Below are positions 32,685-41,671 of a stretch of DNA of 41,729 nt, piece after piece. The position numbers and the translations under genes were made by a program. The notes beneath the pieces were generated by a model, which was not told the DNA's origin, did no database searches, and was given only the letters and a program-made list of their open reading frames with translations. Every line of letters starts with the position of its first letter. The first letter of the stretch is position 1. Origin of the DNA: an uncultured Butyricimonas sp. (GTDB taxonomy: Bacteria; Bacteroidota; Bacteroidia; Bacteroidales; Marinifilaceae); assembly GCA_944320555.1 (NCBI GenBank), contig CALUHX010000021.1:1-41729 (forward strand), written 5' to 3'.

Positions 32685-35267
32685 CTATTTCAATTGCTTC
32701 AGCACCTGCGCCCCGAGGCCGATGCTGTAGCCTTGCGAGAGGAAAACCACCTCGCCCCGGCCGTTGACGACCAGAACGAGCGGCAGATTGTCAGGGTTGA
32801 CCAGCTCCAGCTCCTCCGCCAAGCGGGCCGCCAAAGCCTGTCCGCCCTCCGCCTCGAACGCCAGCGTCGACGGGAAAGGCCGGAAATCCGAGGGGCGGAA
32901 CTTCGACCCGTCCTTGAAGAAGAAGCGCAAAGGAGCGCCTTCCGCCTCGAAGTCGGCGGCGGAGGCGGCCATGTCGCGCAGGAAATGGTTGGTCGGCTCC
33001 GTGCCGGCGTCCACCACGGCCAAAAGGGCATACCCGTCCTCCGGCAAGCCTTTCAACGCGGCGGGCAGCGTGACCCGCCCCAGCACCCGGCGCGCCTCCG
33101 GACACTCGGGAATCTCCATGCGCACCGTCGTCACGCGGCCGGCCTCAATCTCGAAAGGCACGCAGCGGGTGTAAACGGCCCCGGAACTGTGACGGTTACC
33201 CGTGAACAGAAGGTAACGCCCCTCCTCCAGCGCGACGGGAGTGGCGAAAATCCGGGAGTAAGAGGCCCCCGCCCCCATGTCCACCGCGGCGTTGCTGCCA
33301 AGGTCGATGGTGCGGAAATTGTCCTCCTCGAGCTTTGCCACCGTGAAATGCAGGAAATACTTCGGGTCCGCCACCGGTTTCCCGCCGTAAGTGACCATCA
33401 GCGAGCCTTCGTCCGCCACTCGCTCCTCCGTGAAGCTCACCGCACGCCACGCCCCGTCGGCGAAATACTCCGGTGCGGAAGTCACCGGGTCCAGCCGGGC
33501 GGCCACGCCCATCGAACGGCACGCCGCCACGAAAAAGACGTCGCGCAACCGGGAATCCGCCACCCCGGAACGGGCGACGCCCGTCGGAGGAATGAGGCAA
33601 CGGGCAATATAAAGGGAATCCGGCGAGCGGAGCTCCCTCACGCGCCCGACGAGGGCCTCGACCGTCGTCACGCCCTCCGCCTCCAGCCACGCCCGCAGCG
33701 GGGCGCGGTAGGCCGTCGGCGCCTCGTTGGCCACTCGGGGATTGAGAATGCACTCACGGAAAAGCGGACGGTCGCGGAACGGAAGCGCGTCGCGCAGATG
33801 GGCCTCCCACACCTCGGCGGGCGTGTCCTGCAAATCCTTCTCGGGCACCGCGGAGAGCAACTCCAAGGCCAGCGGCCTCAACTCGCCGGGAGTAGCCGCC
33901 ATGAAACGCTCCACCTCCGCATGGTTGCCCCGGGCGGCGGCGGCGAAACGGAGCCACCGGGCGTCGTCTCCCCCGCAATGCGCCGACTCCCCCTCCGCCG
34001 AAGGGAAAGTGGCGATGTATGCCTCGCGGATGGAATCCTCGCGGGAGAGCCGCAAATCGTTCGCCGCCCGCTCAGCCGCCGTCACCTCCGCAGGCATGGA
34101 CCGCAGGACGGGAGGAGCAAAGACTGCGGCGAACTCCCCGTCCATGTCCCCCTCCTCGTGACGCAGCGCGACCGTCAGCGTGTCGCGCTCCGCCACCCGG
34201 AAAGGAGCGTAACCGAAACGCCCGTCCTTCCACGCCCACACGAGGATGTCGCCCCGCCCCAGCGTCAGCGCGGCCTCGCCCGACGAATCGGCACGAAGCG
34301 AGGCCACGGGGTAGAACTCCCCGTAATTGAATATCCGGAAGTCCACCTTGGCTCCCGCGGCCGGACGGCCCGAAGCGTCCACCACCCGCACGACGGCGCG
34401 TGTCGCAGGCGTGTAGTGCGAGGTGACGTTCACAATGGAGTTGTCGCTGTCCGTGGCGACAAGCTCCTCGTCGCCACGGTACTTCCCGAACACGTCGGCC
34501 ACCACGTACATGGCCTGCTGCACCGGCGAGGTGAACCACGCCAGATTGAGCCTCGGCTCCGGCTCGCAAGCCCCGAGGTATTTCCACTCGCCGTTTACCC
34601 ACACCTCAATCCAGGCGTGGTTGTCGTCGCAATGCGCCCACCGCGGCGTGTAAATCTGCCGAGCCGGAATCCCCACCGCCCGCAACGCCGCCAAGGTGAA
34701 AATCGACTCCTCGCCGCAACGCCCGTACGTGGCGCGCATCGTGGCCAAAGGCGACGCCGTGCGGGCGTTCGTCGGCTTGTATATGACATGCTCGTGACAC
34801 CAATGATTGACCTCCAGGGCGGCCTCTCCCATCGAGCCGCACCGGGCCAACCGTTCCTCCAACGCGCCGTAGAAAGCCCGCCGGGCCGAATCCAAGGCCT
34901 CGTTGTTGCCCCTCGGCGGAAGCACGAAATGGCGGAACACGTCTTCGGGAACCGTCCCGCCCCAAGGCATCTCCTCCCTCGCCCGCAAGGCCAACCGGAC
35001 GTTCTCCAAAAGATAGTCGCCACCCCAATGGGCGATGTCGCTCAGGGTGGAATAGGCGAACAGGAAGGTCAAGGCCTCCCGCTCCTCCGTGGTCATCGGC
35101 TCGTCGAACACGGCGTACAACTCCCCGGCCTTGTCCCCGAACAACGCCTTCTTTCTCTGAAAATCAGCCTCCACCGTCTTCCGGTAGCCGGCATCCGAAA
35201 TAAAATGCCTCTCCCCGCACCCGCACAGGAAGAGCAGCAAGCAACAAATGTGTCCGATACGTCTCAT
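32685..35267 (-). CDS. Transglutaminase-like domain lipoprotein
   Basis: The protein has 860 residues from ATG 35267. The lipoprotein signal is MRRIGHICCLLLFLCGC. Residues about 170-240 form a transglutaminase-like core: YGRCGEESIFTLAALRAVGI (Cys184), NHAWIEVWVNGEWKY (His217) and GACEPEP, where an Asp is usual but Glu may stand in. A beta-sandwich region follows (VDASGRPAAGAKVDFRIFNY, about 370-410), and the end resembles a thioredoxin fold strand (LPLVLVVNGRGEVVFLSQGY). Such lipoproteins are common in Bacteroidales and may act as surface or periplasmic peptidases; the substrate is unknown. The -7 box TATATTTG is the complement of 35288-35295. Confidence 0.85.
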   Translation of the reverse strand: MRRIGHICCLLLFLCGCGERHFISDAGYRKTVEADFQRKKALFGDKAGELYAVFDEPMTTEEREALTFLFAYSTLSDIAHWGGDYLLENVRLALRAREEMPWGGTVPEDVFRHFVLPPRGNNEALDSARRAFYGALEERLARCGSMGEAALEVNHWCHEHVIYKPTNARTASPLATMRATYGRCGEESIFTLAALRAVGIPARQIYTPRWAHCDDNHAWIEVWVNGEWKYLGACEPEPRLNLAWFTSPVQQAMYVVADVFGKYRGDEELVATDSDNSIVNVTSHYTPATRAVVRVVDASGRPAAGAKVDFRIFNYGEFYPVASLRADSSGEAALTLGRGDILVWAWKDGRFGYAPFRVAERDTLTVALRHEEGDMDGEFAAVFAPPVLRSMPAEVTAAERAANDLRLSREDSIREAYIATFPSAEGESAHCGGDDARWLRFAAAARGNHAEVERFMAATPGELRPLALELLSAVPEKDLQDTPAEVWEAHLRDALPFRDRPLFRECILNPRVANEAPTAYRAPLRAWLEAEGVTTVEALVGRVRELRSPDSLYIARCLIPPTGVARSGVADSRLRDVFFVAACRSMGVAARLDPVTSAPEYFADGAWRAVSFTEERVADEGSLMVTYGGKPVADPKYFLHFTVAKLEEDNFRTIDLGSNAAVDMGAGASYSRIFATPVALEEGRYLLFTGNRHSSGAVYTRCVPFEIEAGRVTTVRMEIPECPEARRVLGRVTLPAALKGLPEDGYALLAVVDAGTEPTNHFLRDMAASAADFEAEGAPLRFFFKDGSKFRPSDFRPFPSTLAFEAEGGQALAARLAEELELVNPDNLPLVLVVNGRGEVVFLSQGYSIGLGAQVLKQLK

Positions 35268-35360
35268 AATTGTCAATTTGGTTTCCGCAAATATACGCGA
35301 CTTTCCCCACTTCCCCTCCGAAAGCAGGGAAAAACCGACAGAGGCGTTCCCGGCATGGAA

Positions 35361-35531
35361 ACCGGGGGTAACGAGGGGGTAGCGAGGGGGTAGCAAGCAA
35401 TATACAAACAGTTTTCCATTTATCTGCCACATGAATTTTATATGTTTACAAATAGCAAACAAATAGGAGACAAATAGCAGACAAATAGCAGAACCCTTGC
35501 TACACCCTACCTACCCGCCTCCTACCCCCGA
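35361..35531. repeat. Nested 11-bp arrays
   Basis: Outer left array: three units at 35361, 35372 and 35383 (CGAGGGGGTAG twice). Inner array: four units at 35449, 35460, 35471 and 35482 (CAAATAGCAGA in the last two, with CAAATAGCAAA and CAAATAGGAGA). Outer right array: three units at 35499, 35510 and 35521 (GCTACACCCTA, CCTACCCGCCT, CCTACCCCCGA), complementary to the outer left. A partner of the inner array at about 35423-35434 (ATCTGCCACATG) is decayed. This is the same architecture as 2664-2856. Confidence 0.78.
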
Positions 35532-35576
35532 CTTGCCCGCAACGAAATCCCCGTCATTCGCGCCGGCGACAAGCAC

Positions 35577-35611
35577 AAAAAAAGGCGCGCCACGGTAATT
35601 GGCGCGCCTTT
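35577..35611 (-). terminator. Terminator of the C25-like gene
   Basis: A perfect 12-bp stem AAAGGCGCGCCA (35581-35592) with TGGCGCGCCTTT (35600-35611). On the minus strand it is followed by a run of seven T, just after the stop at 35634. Confidence 0.88.
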
Positions 35612-35633
35612 CGGCTTCCGGTGTCCGCCGGAA

Positions 35634-37118
35634 TTATTTGTCGATGTCCAAGATTACCTCGTAAGTCTTGCCCGGCTCGAAGTCGCAGTTGTAAATGATG
35701 AGGAAGTTCTCGTCCACGGCAGCCTTCCAGTCTTGTCCCTCTGCCAAGCGGGGATTGTTCAACCGCTCGGGGAAGAAATAACTGAAGGGGAGGTCGAGCA
35801 CATGCTCCTGCTTGAACTTGTCGCCCTTCATCAGGCCCAGCTTGAAGTTGTCGTGCGTGGTGATGGTCACGACGCATTGCTTGCCTTTCACCTTTGTGGT
35901 CACGGTATAATCGTTTTCCTCGGGAATCTCCTGCAAGCGCACGTCCCATTTCGGGTCGCCGTAGAAAGCCAGCACGTCGCGGTCGTGCCAGAAACCGACC
36001 TGGTCGTTCGTCGGCTGTTTTCCCAAAAGCTTCTGCAAGGCAATCGGAGCCACGGTGAACTCGGTCATGTCGAACGCAGGATAATCCTCCGTCAACATCT
36101 TCGGGTTCCATTCGTTCATTTGGCACAACATGTCCTGCTGGTTCATATAAATGGCCTCGGCGAGGGTGTAGCGTCCGGGGGTGGTGAGCCAGTACTTCAG
36201 GCCGCCCCATCCGTTGCGGCCGTGCCAGGTGGTGACCACGTAACCGATCATCGTGGCGGCGTTGCCGCTGTTCATCCAAGCGACAGCCATGCTGGTATTC
36301 GTGTTGTTCACGTTGCCGATGAGGCAGTTGCCGACGGCGAAATAGACTTTGCGCTTGCCGCTCTCCTGCAAGGGAGTGTTCTTGTTCTCGAAAGCGGAGC
36401 GGGCGTAAAGTTTGCCCTCCTTGGCGATAATGTTGCCCATGGAATAGGGCATCTCGAGGTTGCGCTCCGTGGCATGGGCTGCGGTGACAACGAGGTCGGG
36501 GGCGTATTTGGCGTACAGTTCGGCAAATTTGTCCAGCATCTTTTCGCGGGGCACGTTTCCGGTGGTCACCTTGGCGTCCTTGCCCGTCTTCTCGCCCCAA
36601 AGTCCCATGGTGTGGTCATCAAGCCATCCGTAGGTGTCGAACCATTTTGCGCTGCACAGCTCGTGGATGGTGGCGACGGCGTTGTGAATCACGAAAGGCT
36701 CCGTGCTGTTGTTCACCATTTTCATGGCGGCCGCGGCGTCATATCCCGTGATGATTCCGCAGAGATAATCGGCGTAGATGTCGTCGTCCACCTCGCGGCT
36801 CATCTTGTTAAGGTCTATCACATAATTGCGCCCCAGGTTTTCCGGAGTCTCCACGACCGCCACATAGCGGGGACGCAGGGTCTTCAAGGTTTCCAAACTC
36901 TCGCGGGGAGCCTTGTCGAAGAACACGACTTCCGCCCCGTGTTTCGCCTGCAAGGCGTTGACCACTTCCATCCATGCCGCGTCGCCCTTCACGGCCGAGG
37001 AGGCCAAGACGACATACTCGTTTCCAACGTTTTTCCCTGCTTTTTTCTTTTGCGAGAACGATGGCAAAGCCACCAACATCGCACAGGCCACAATCAGTAC
37101 TTTGTAAATCTGTTTCAT
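35634..37118 (-). CDS. Secreted caspase-fold protein resembling C25 (gingipain) peptidases
   Basis: The protein has 494 residues from ATG 37118. The signal peptide is MKQIYKVLIVACAMLVALPS (cleavage near FSQ). The middle part has the alpha/beta layout of clan CD peptidases: a strand with His215 (PDLVVTAAHATERN) followed by a strand with Cys265 (VYFAVGNCLIGNVNNTNTSM) and the helix AVAWMNSGNAATMIGYVV, which parallels the region after the gingipain nucleophile. The usual His-Gly pair is replaced by His-Ala, so activity is uncertain. The last about 100 residues form a beta domain (YTVTTKVKGKQCVVTITTHD). No type IX sorting domain is obvious. I do not know a named family for it. A -7 box TATATTTG lies at 37158-37165. 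Confidence 0.7.
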   Translation of the reverse strand: MKQIYKVLIVACAMLVALPSFSQKKKAGKNVGNEYVVLASSAVKGDAAWMEVVNALQAKHGAEVVFFDKAPRESLETLKTLRPRYVAVVETPENLGRNYVIDLNKMSREVDDDIYADYLCGIITGYDAAAAMKMVNNSTEPFVIHNAVATIHELCSAKWFDTYGWLDDHTMGLWGEKTGKDAKVTTGNVPREKMLDKFAELYAKYAPDLVVTAAHATERNLEMPYSMGNIIAKEGKLYARSAFENKNTPLQESGKRKVYFAVGNCLIGNVNNTNTSMAVAWMNSGNAATMIGYVVTTWHGRNGWGGLKYWLTTPGRYTLAEAIYMNQQDMLCQMNEWNPKMLTEDYPAFDMTEFTVAPIALQKLLGKQPTNDQVGFWHDRDVLAFYGDPKWDVRLQEIPEENDYTVTTKVKGKQCVVTITTHDNFKLGLMKGDKFKQEHVLDLPFSYFFPERLNNPRLAEGQDWKAAVDENFLIIYNCDFEPGKTYEVILDIDK

Positions 37119-37330
37119 TTTATCCAATAATAAATAACACAACTAAATTTTGTTTGCCAAATATAGGGAAGAATGAGGGAAATCCGGTCCCTTCCCCATG
37201 TTAAAGTTTTCCTAAAGGCGCAGCCCGGCGGCACGGTCAAAGGAATCCCACCCCACAGTAGCGCAGGCAGGGACTTCCGCTCCAAACAGCGCAGGCAGGC
37301 GTGTGATAATAACATTTCGAGACAAGAATC
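37119..37330. other. Intergenic region with -7 box, short direct repeat and orphan MITE end
   Basis: The -7 box TATATTTG (complement of 37158-37165) serves the C25-like gene. AGCGCAGGCAGG occurs twice (37260-37271 and 37289-37300). ACATTTCGA (37312-37320) is the inverted copy of TCGAAATGT (37335-37343) at the edge of the MITE-like element and may be the end of a lost second copy. No gene is seen. Confidence 0.5.
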
Positions 37331-37500
37331 TGTGTCGAAATGTCTGTCGTACCCTTACCACCCTTCGGGGTACTCCCTTAGGGGAAGAGTTTGCGGAGCA
37401 AAGTTTTTCGACTGAATATCATTACTCTGCAATTTCGCCCCTAAAGTAGGGGAGATGGCGGCAAAACCGCCGGAGGGGTATTATTGGCTATTTCGACCCC
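37331..37500. mobile_element. MITE-like element of the second type, about 170 bp
   Basis: Ends read TGTGTCGAAATG on the left and, inverted, GGGGTCGAAATAG on the right. The interior shows CTTCGGGGTACTCCCTTA, TTTGCGGAGCAAAG...ATTACTCTGCAA and the hairpin CCCCTAAAGTAGGGG. It is related to but distinct from the 186-bp type. The right end overlaps the last codons of the CotH-like gene. Boundaries are uncertain by a few bases. Confidence 0.72.
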
Positions 37501-38716
37501 CATTGAGAATGCGGTCGAGGGCGTCGATGCGGTAGAGGTAAACGCACTTCAAATTAGCGGCGGACTCCTCGAAAGTGGCGAAGTTGTCGAAACGGGCGGG
37601 GTCCTTGCCTCCCCACAACCGCTCGTCGGCGAAGGCGGAGGGGCGTATCAATGCCTGCCAGCGGTCGAGACTGTCCGCCAACGCCCGGAAGTGGGGCGAG
37701 AGTTCCGCCCACCGCTCCTTCACCCTGCTGCGGAAGGCGGAGTCGTCGAAGAAGCGGTCGTACCACAAGGCCTGACGGTTGTAAAGGCTGTCGCCCGTGA
37801 GCGTCACCACGTCCGGGCGGTTCAAGCGGGCGGGGCGAATGTCTCCACCGGCATCTAGGCCTACGGTGATGAAGGCAAGGTCGAAGTCCCACACAGGCCC
37901 GGCCATGAGAAGACCGCCCTTGTCCTTGTACATGTAGCAACTGCGGGGCCCGTTCGGCTCGGCATTTTGCGCCAGCTCGTGCACCAGCCACCACTCGACG
38001 AAAGTATCCATGTCAAGGTAGTCGCGGAAGAGCGTTCGGAAGTCTGTCGAGTCACCGTAAAGGAGGCTCTCGATTTCGTTCAGATAGCCCTCAATGTAGG
38101 CCATCTGCTCCAGCGAGGGGTCGTCTGGCGCCTTCACGTTCACCGGCAAGCTGCGCCGTGCCGTGCGGAAGCGGCAAGGCTCGTCGAAATAGCTGTCCAC
38201 CTCCAACAGATAACCCTCCTTCTCGTCGATATCCACCCGACAATCGCCCACCCGCACCTGCTCGCAAAGGAGATAGCACCCTCTCGACTGCCCGTTGTAC
38301 ACCACGTTCACGAACCGCCAGTCGGGAGTCCACTCCAGCCCCGTCAACGCCGCCATGCTGAACGCCAAACTGTTCCGCATCAGACTATGGTCCATAAAGT
38401 TGGCCAGTAGCACCCATCGTTTACCGGGAGCCATGCCCAGCAATCCGCTCTTCTCCTCCAACTTGACGGCATAAGGTTTCTTCGGCTTCGTGAAGGTGGA
38501 ATGCCCCCTCCCCCTCACCGCCACACGCTCCGACTCATAATCCACCCTCCCATCCGGCAACACGATGCGCAGCCCCGTCCCCTCCTTCCACTCCTCCTTC
38601 GACACCACCTCCTCCCCGTCCGCCGTCTCCACATACACCGTGGGAATCCCCTGCGCCCCCGCCCCCTGCAAGCCCACCCATAAACTCAACACCATACATA
38701 CGATAATCCTATACAT
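37481..38716 (-). CDS. CotH-like protein kinase family protein, secreted
   Basis: The protein has 411 residues. The signal peptide is MYRIIVCMVLSLWVGLQGAG (cleavage near AQ). CotH-family blocks are in order: VRGRGHSTFTKPKKPYAVKL, LLANFMDHSLMRNSLAFSMA, GCYLLCEQVRVG, WWLVHELAQNAEPNGPRSCY, and MAGPVWDFDLAF with the metal-site Asp pair. CotH of Bacillus phosphorylates a spore-coat protein; related secreted proteins are widespread in Bacteroidetes with unknown substrates. The last residues (GGRNSQ) and the stop codon come from the MITE-like element at 37331-37500, so the native C-terminus was probably different. Confidence 0.87.
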   Translation of the reverse strand: MYRIIVCMVLSLWVGLQGAGAQGIPTVYVETADGEEVVSKEEWKEGTGLRIVLPDGRVDYESERVAVRGRGHSTFTKPKKPYAVKLEEKSGLLGMAPGKRWVLLANFMDHSLMRNSLAFSMAALTGLEWTPDWRFVNVVYNGQSRGCYLLCEQVRVGDCRVDIDEKEGYLLEVDSYFDEPCRFRTARRSLPVNVKAPDDPSLEQMAYIEGYLNEIESLLYGDSTDFRTLFRDYLDMDTFVEWWLVHELAQNAEPNGPRSCYMYKDKGGLLMAGPVWDFDLAFITVGLDAGGDIRPARLNRPDVVTLTGDSLYNRQALWYDRFFDDSAFRSRVKERWAELSPHFRALADSLDRWQALIRPSAFADERLWGGKDPARFDNFATFEESAANLKCVYLYRIDALDRILNGGRNSQ

Positions 38717-38778
38717 TTTCCTATTTATTTTATATTAAAAACATTTCCTTTGACTCAAACTCCACAAAAATACAAAAT

Positions 38779-38819
38779 AAACTGACAGGTGACATATCAA
38801 ACACATCACCTGTCAGTTT
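38779..38819 (-). terminator. Terminator after the Gld-type ABC permease gene
   Basis: A perfect 14-bp stem AAACTGACAGGTGA (38779-38792) with TCACCTGTCAGTTT (38806-38819). On the minus strand it is followed by an A/T-rich tract with T runs. It separates the AT-rich ABC locus from the CotH-like gene. Confidence 0.85.
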
Positions 38820-38844
38820 TCCTTAAAACCCAAAAATCTCCAGT

Positions 38845-41142
38845 TTACCTACCTCTGCGACGAAACCAAAGCAAAAGGGCAAAAAGCACCATTATGCCTG
38901 GTAATACCCATATCATAATTATCTTCCAAATAGATTGTCCTGCTTGACTTAAATAGATTCTATCATCAAGAGGCGCAGGACGACGCACGTCTATTGGGAC
39001 TTCTCCATCAGACATCCAATAAAAACTCCCCATGACAATACTGTAGTTATTAGCAAAGATGCCCTTATAATTTCGACTCAATACCCCATTGCTTATGCAA
39101 TCAGCATCTCCTAATATCACTATTTTCTGATTCTCATCGCCAACTTTCCTGCTCAAAGCCAAGCCTGTAATGAATTTTCCATGGGATTCCCCTTCGTCCA
39201 TATTCACTAATGGAGTTTCTTCGACAAAATTCACCGTCTCAATTTCATTCCAAACAGAAGTATCTGTTTCAAACAAAGGAATCATCGTAAAATCTCCATG
39301 ATTATCATAATATAACCCAGCGACCCCAGGAGTAACTATCACTTGTCCAGATTTTTGCATATTCTCAAACCAATATACCATATTTTCCCCCTCTTTCGTT
39401 GGTGAGGAAATAACCACTTCTGGTGAATAATCTTCCCAACCAGAAACCAACATTCCCGGAATCATCTTGACATTAAATTTTGACAGTAGAGATGACATTT
39501 CGTTTTCCCTTGTCGGCTCTGTCAGTATCATCAAATCTCCTCCTCTTTGAATATAATCATCCAACATACTTTCTTGGACATCACTCAAACTTGTAGTCAA
39601 ATCCGACACCACCAATATATCAATATCATCCGAAATAGAACTACTTAAGTCTATCTCTCGCACGTCAAAACCTTGATTAATCAAAGAATAACGGAACGAT
39701 TTATCATAAGCAAACATACTATAATCCCTATCTCCTATCTTATTTATATTTCTCGCTCCATTACAAGACAAAAAGCCAACCACAGGCAACTCCATTGCAA
39801 TTCTCTTAAAAGCTGCTGTAATTTCCGCCTCCCCTGGATGGTGTTGCATATCGTCAAACACCCTTAAAAATGTTTTTTCTCCATTTTCTCTCTCTAACAG
39901 TCGGACAAATCTATTTTTCTCAGGAAATAAATCTATCTGTGAACGAATTTCTTCTGGAGACAAAAACAAACTTGTATCCAAATCAAAAACTCGCATTAAT
40001 TCTTTCGCACTTTCTTCCGTTGATCGCCCCACGACATTCCTGCTCATCCCTGTGTTCAACAACGTATCATAATAATAAACATATTTCATCTTTATTTCCG
40101 GTTTAAAGCGGGTATATTGACGAAATCTATCTTGGTCTCGTTTAATTTGAGAAGGCATAGCAGTCCACAAATCTCTCTCATCCAACACATTCACATAAGT
40201 TGTAATCGTCAATCCCCCATCTAATTTAGAAATCACCTCTTGGCTATTAGGAGTCAACGTGTTCAACTTCGTCGCAGAAGTATCATAATACCCCATTAAA
40301 CGTGGACGAGAAGAAACATACCCCAACAGACAAGCCAAACACAACACGCCAAGGTATTTGACCAAAGAACGTGTCCACGGCATTTTTTGCCTACAAGCCT
40401 GCAAACGGATCACTGCTAATGATAAAAACAAAGCGGTCACAATGACAAAATACAACACGTCCTCACTACAAATCAATCCTAACATGAACTCATTCGCACG
40501 CCCCGAAATTGACAACCAATAGGTGATTTCCCTAACAAAATCCAAATCCTGCCACAAGGTCTTCACATAATTCAACACCCCTAACATTGTTAAAGTCAAT
40601 ATTGCAGCCACAACCTGATAAGGTGTCAGACTCGACATAAATAACCCAACGGCAGCATAAGTACAAATCAACAAATAAAATCCCAACATTCCCGACAACA
40701 CGACAGGAAAATCAAAATCCTTTATTGTAAAAGCACCGAATAACGCAAATAAAAACACGATTCCGACCAATACAAGTCCATAAATCATCATTGATAAAAA
40801 TTTTCCCAAAATGATTTGGACATTCGTAATCGGGGACGAATACAACAACTTTATAGAACCGCTACCCAACTCCCGACTCATTAAACCCATTGTAAGCAAA
40901 GGTATATAAAGATAAAGATACTCTTGAAGAGCCGGGAACACACCGCCCCATGGGCTAGCAAAAATTCCTGACGTAATAGTCCAAAGCGGTCGACCTAATT
41001 CCTGCGTGGCTAATTGCATACCTAAAGCAGAGGTAAACACCATCGCCGTTTGGATTGTGAAAATGATAATAATTAACCACGCAACCAAAGAATAAAACAA
41101 TGTTTGTAATTCCGTCTTGGCAAGTTTACATATAGTACCCAT
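38845..41142 (-). CDS. Gld-type ABC permease fused to GldG-like domain
   Basis: The protein has 765 residues from ATG 41142 (MGTICKLAKTELQTLFYSLV); the frame is open to 41187. Residues 1-245 form an ABC-2 type permease with about six helices, including GLMSRELGSGSIKLLYSSPI. Another helix lies at about 255-275. Residues about 290-730 form the large extracytoplasmic GldG-like part (KLNTLTPNSQEVISKLDGGL, DIDILVVSDLTTSLSDVQES, QRGGDLMILTEP), and one helix closes the protein (MIWVLPGIMVLFALLLWF). In Flavobacterium GldF and GldG are separate and needed for gliding; fused forms in gut Bacteroidales have unknown cargo. The gene is far more AT-rich than its neighbours. Confidence 0.88.
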   Translation of the reverse strand: MGTICKLAKTELQTLFYSLVAWLIIIIFTIQTAMVFTSALGMQLATQELGRPLWTITSGIFASPWGGVFPALQEYLYLYIPLLTMGLMSRELGSGSIKLLYSSPITNVQIILGKFLSMMIYGLVLVGIVFLFALFGAFTIKDFDFPVVLSGMLGFYLLICTYAAVGLFMSSLTPYQVVAAILTLTMLGVLNYVKTLWQDLDFVREITYWLSISGRANEFMLGLICSEDVLYFVIVTALFLSLAVIRLQACRQKMPWTRSLVKYLGVLCLACLLGYVSSRPRLMGYYDTSATKLNTLTPNSQEVISKLDGGLTITTYVNVLDERDLWTAMPSQIKRDQDRFRQYTRFKPEIKMKYVYYYDTLLNTGMSRNVVGRSTEESAKELMRVFDLDTSLFLSPEEIRSQIDLFPEKNRFVRLLERENGEKTFLRVFDDMQHHPGEAEITAAFKRIAMELPVVGFLSCNGARNINKIGDRDYSMFAYDKSFRYSLINQGFDVREIDLSSSISDDIDILVVSDLTTSLSDVQESMLDDYIQRGGDLMILTEPTRENEMSSLLSKFNVKMIPGMLVSGWEDYSPEVVISSPTKEGENMVYWFENMQKSGQVIVTPGVAGLYYDNHGDFTMIPLFETDTSVWNEIETVNFVEETPLVNMDEGESHGKFITGLALSRKVGDENQKIVILGDADCISNGVLSRNYKGIFANNYSIVMGSFYWMSDGEVPIDVRRPAPLDDRIYLSQAGQSIWKIIMIWVLPGIMVLFALLLWFRRRGR

Positions 41143-41152
41143 AAATTTATTA

Positions 41153-41671
41153 TTATTTCTTAGACAACTCTGCAAAAATAGACTCAAGCGAGGCTTTTTC
41201 TAAAGATATCTCATTCAATCGCCAACCTTTGGCAACGCTTGTCTCCACAATACGTTCCGCCATATCCTGTATGTCGGCGAAATAAATTCTGTATCTCCCC
41301 TCACCTAATTCTTCCACTCTAATTACTTCTGGCATCTCCGCCAGTTCCTTCACATCCGGTCTAGCTAGCAACGACACTGCTATAGATGTTGGTGCGACAT
41401 AATTGTCAAAGTCCCTCACAGTGCCAGAAAACACTAATCGTCCTTGTTCTATCATCCGAATGGAGTCACACGTCGCCTGAACCTCTGCCAAGGCATGGGT
41501 AGACAGAACGACTGTGTGCTCCATCCCTATCTCCTTTATCAAATGACGGATCTCCACAATTTGGTTCGGGTCAAGACCATTTGTCGGCTCATCCAAAACA
41601 ATAAATTCTGGTTCATGGACTATCGCTTGGGCTATTCCGACCCGTTGTTGATATCCACCAGTAACCACCAA
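41153..41671 (-). pseudogene. ABC transporter ATPase, N-terminal half missing
   Basis: The remaining about 172 residues keep a signature-like loop (GGYQQRVGIAQAI), Walker B (FIVLDEPTNGLDPNQ), the switch His (VVLSTHALAEVQATCDSI) and a C-terminal regulatory part (LEKASLESIFAELSKK). Walker A and about 130 residues before it are absent. Upstream in the same frame a TAA occurs three codons before the ATG at 41671. Similarity seems to stop right before GYQQRVG, where LSKGY or LSGGY is normal. It ends 10 bases before the Gld-type permease gene, its natural partner. Either a rearrangement or insertion has cut the gene, or the window ends at a misjoined contig edge. Confidence 0.7.

Larger units (their letters stand above)
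35268..35633. other. Intergenic region with -7 box, 11-bp arrays and terminator
   Basis: This 366-base gap holds no gene. From left to right it has a minus-strand -7 box (TATATTTG, complement of 35288-35295) for the transglutaminase-like gene, the nested 11-bp arrays (35361-35531) and the terminator of the C25-like gene (35577-35611). Confidence 0.7.

Noticed and set aside
35449-35492. Possible CRISPR array
   Set aside because: Units are 11 bp and directly adjacent with no spacers, and no cas genes are present.
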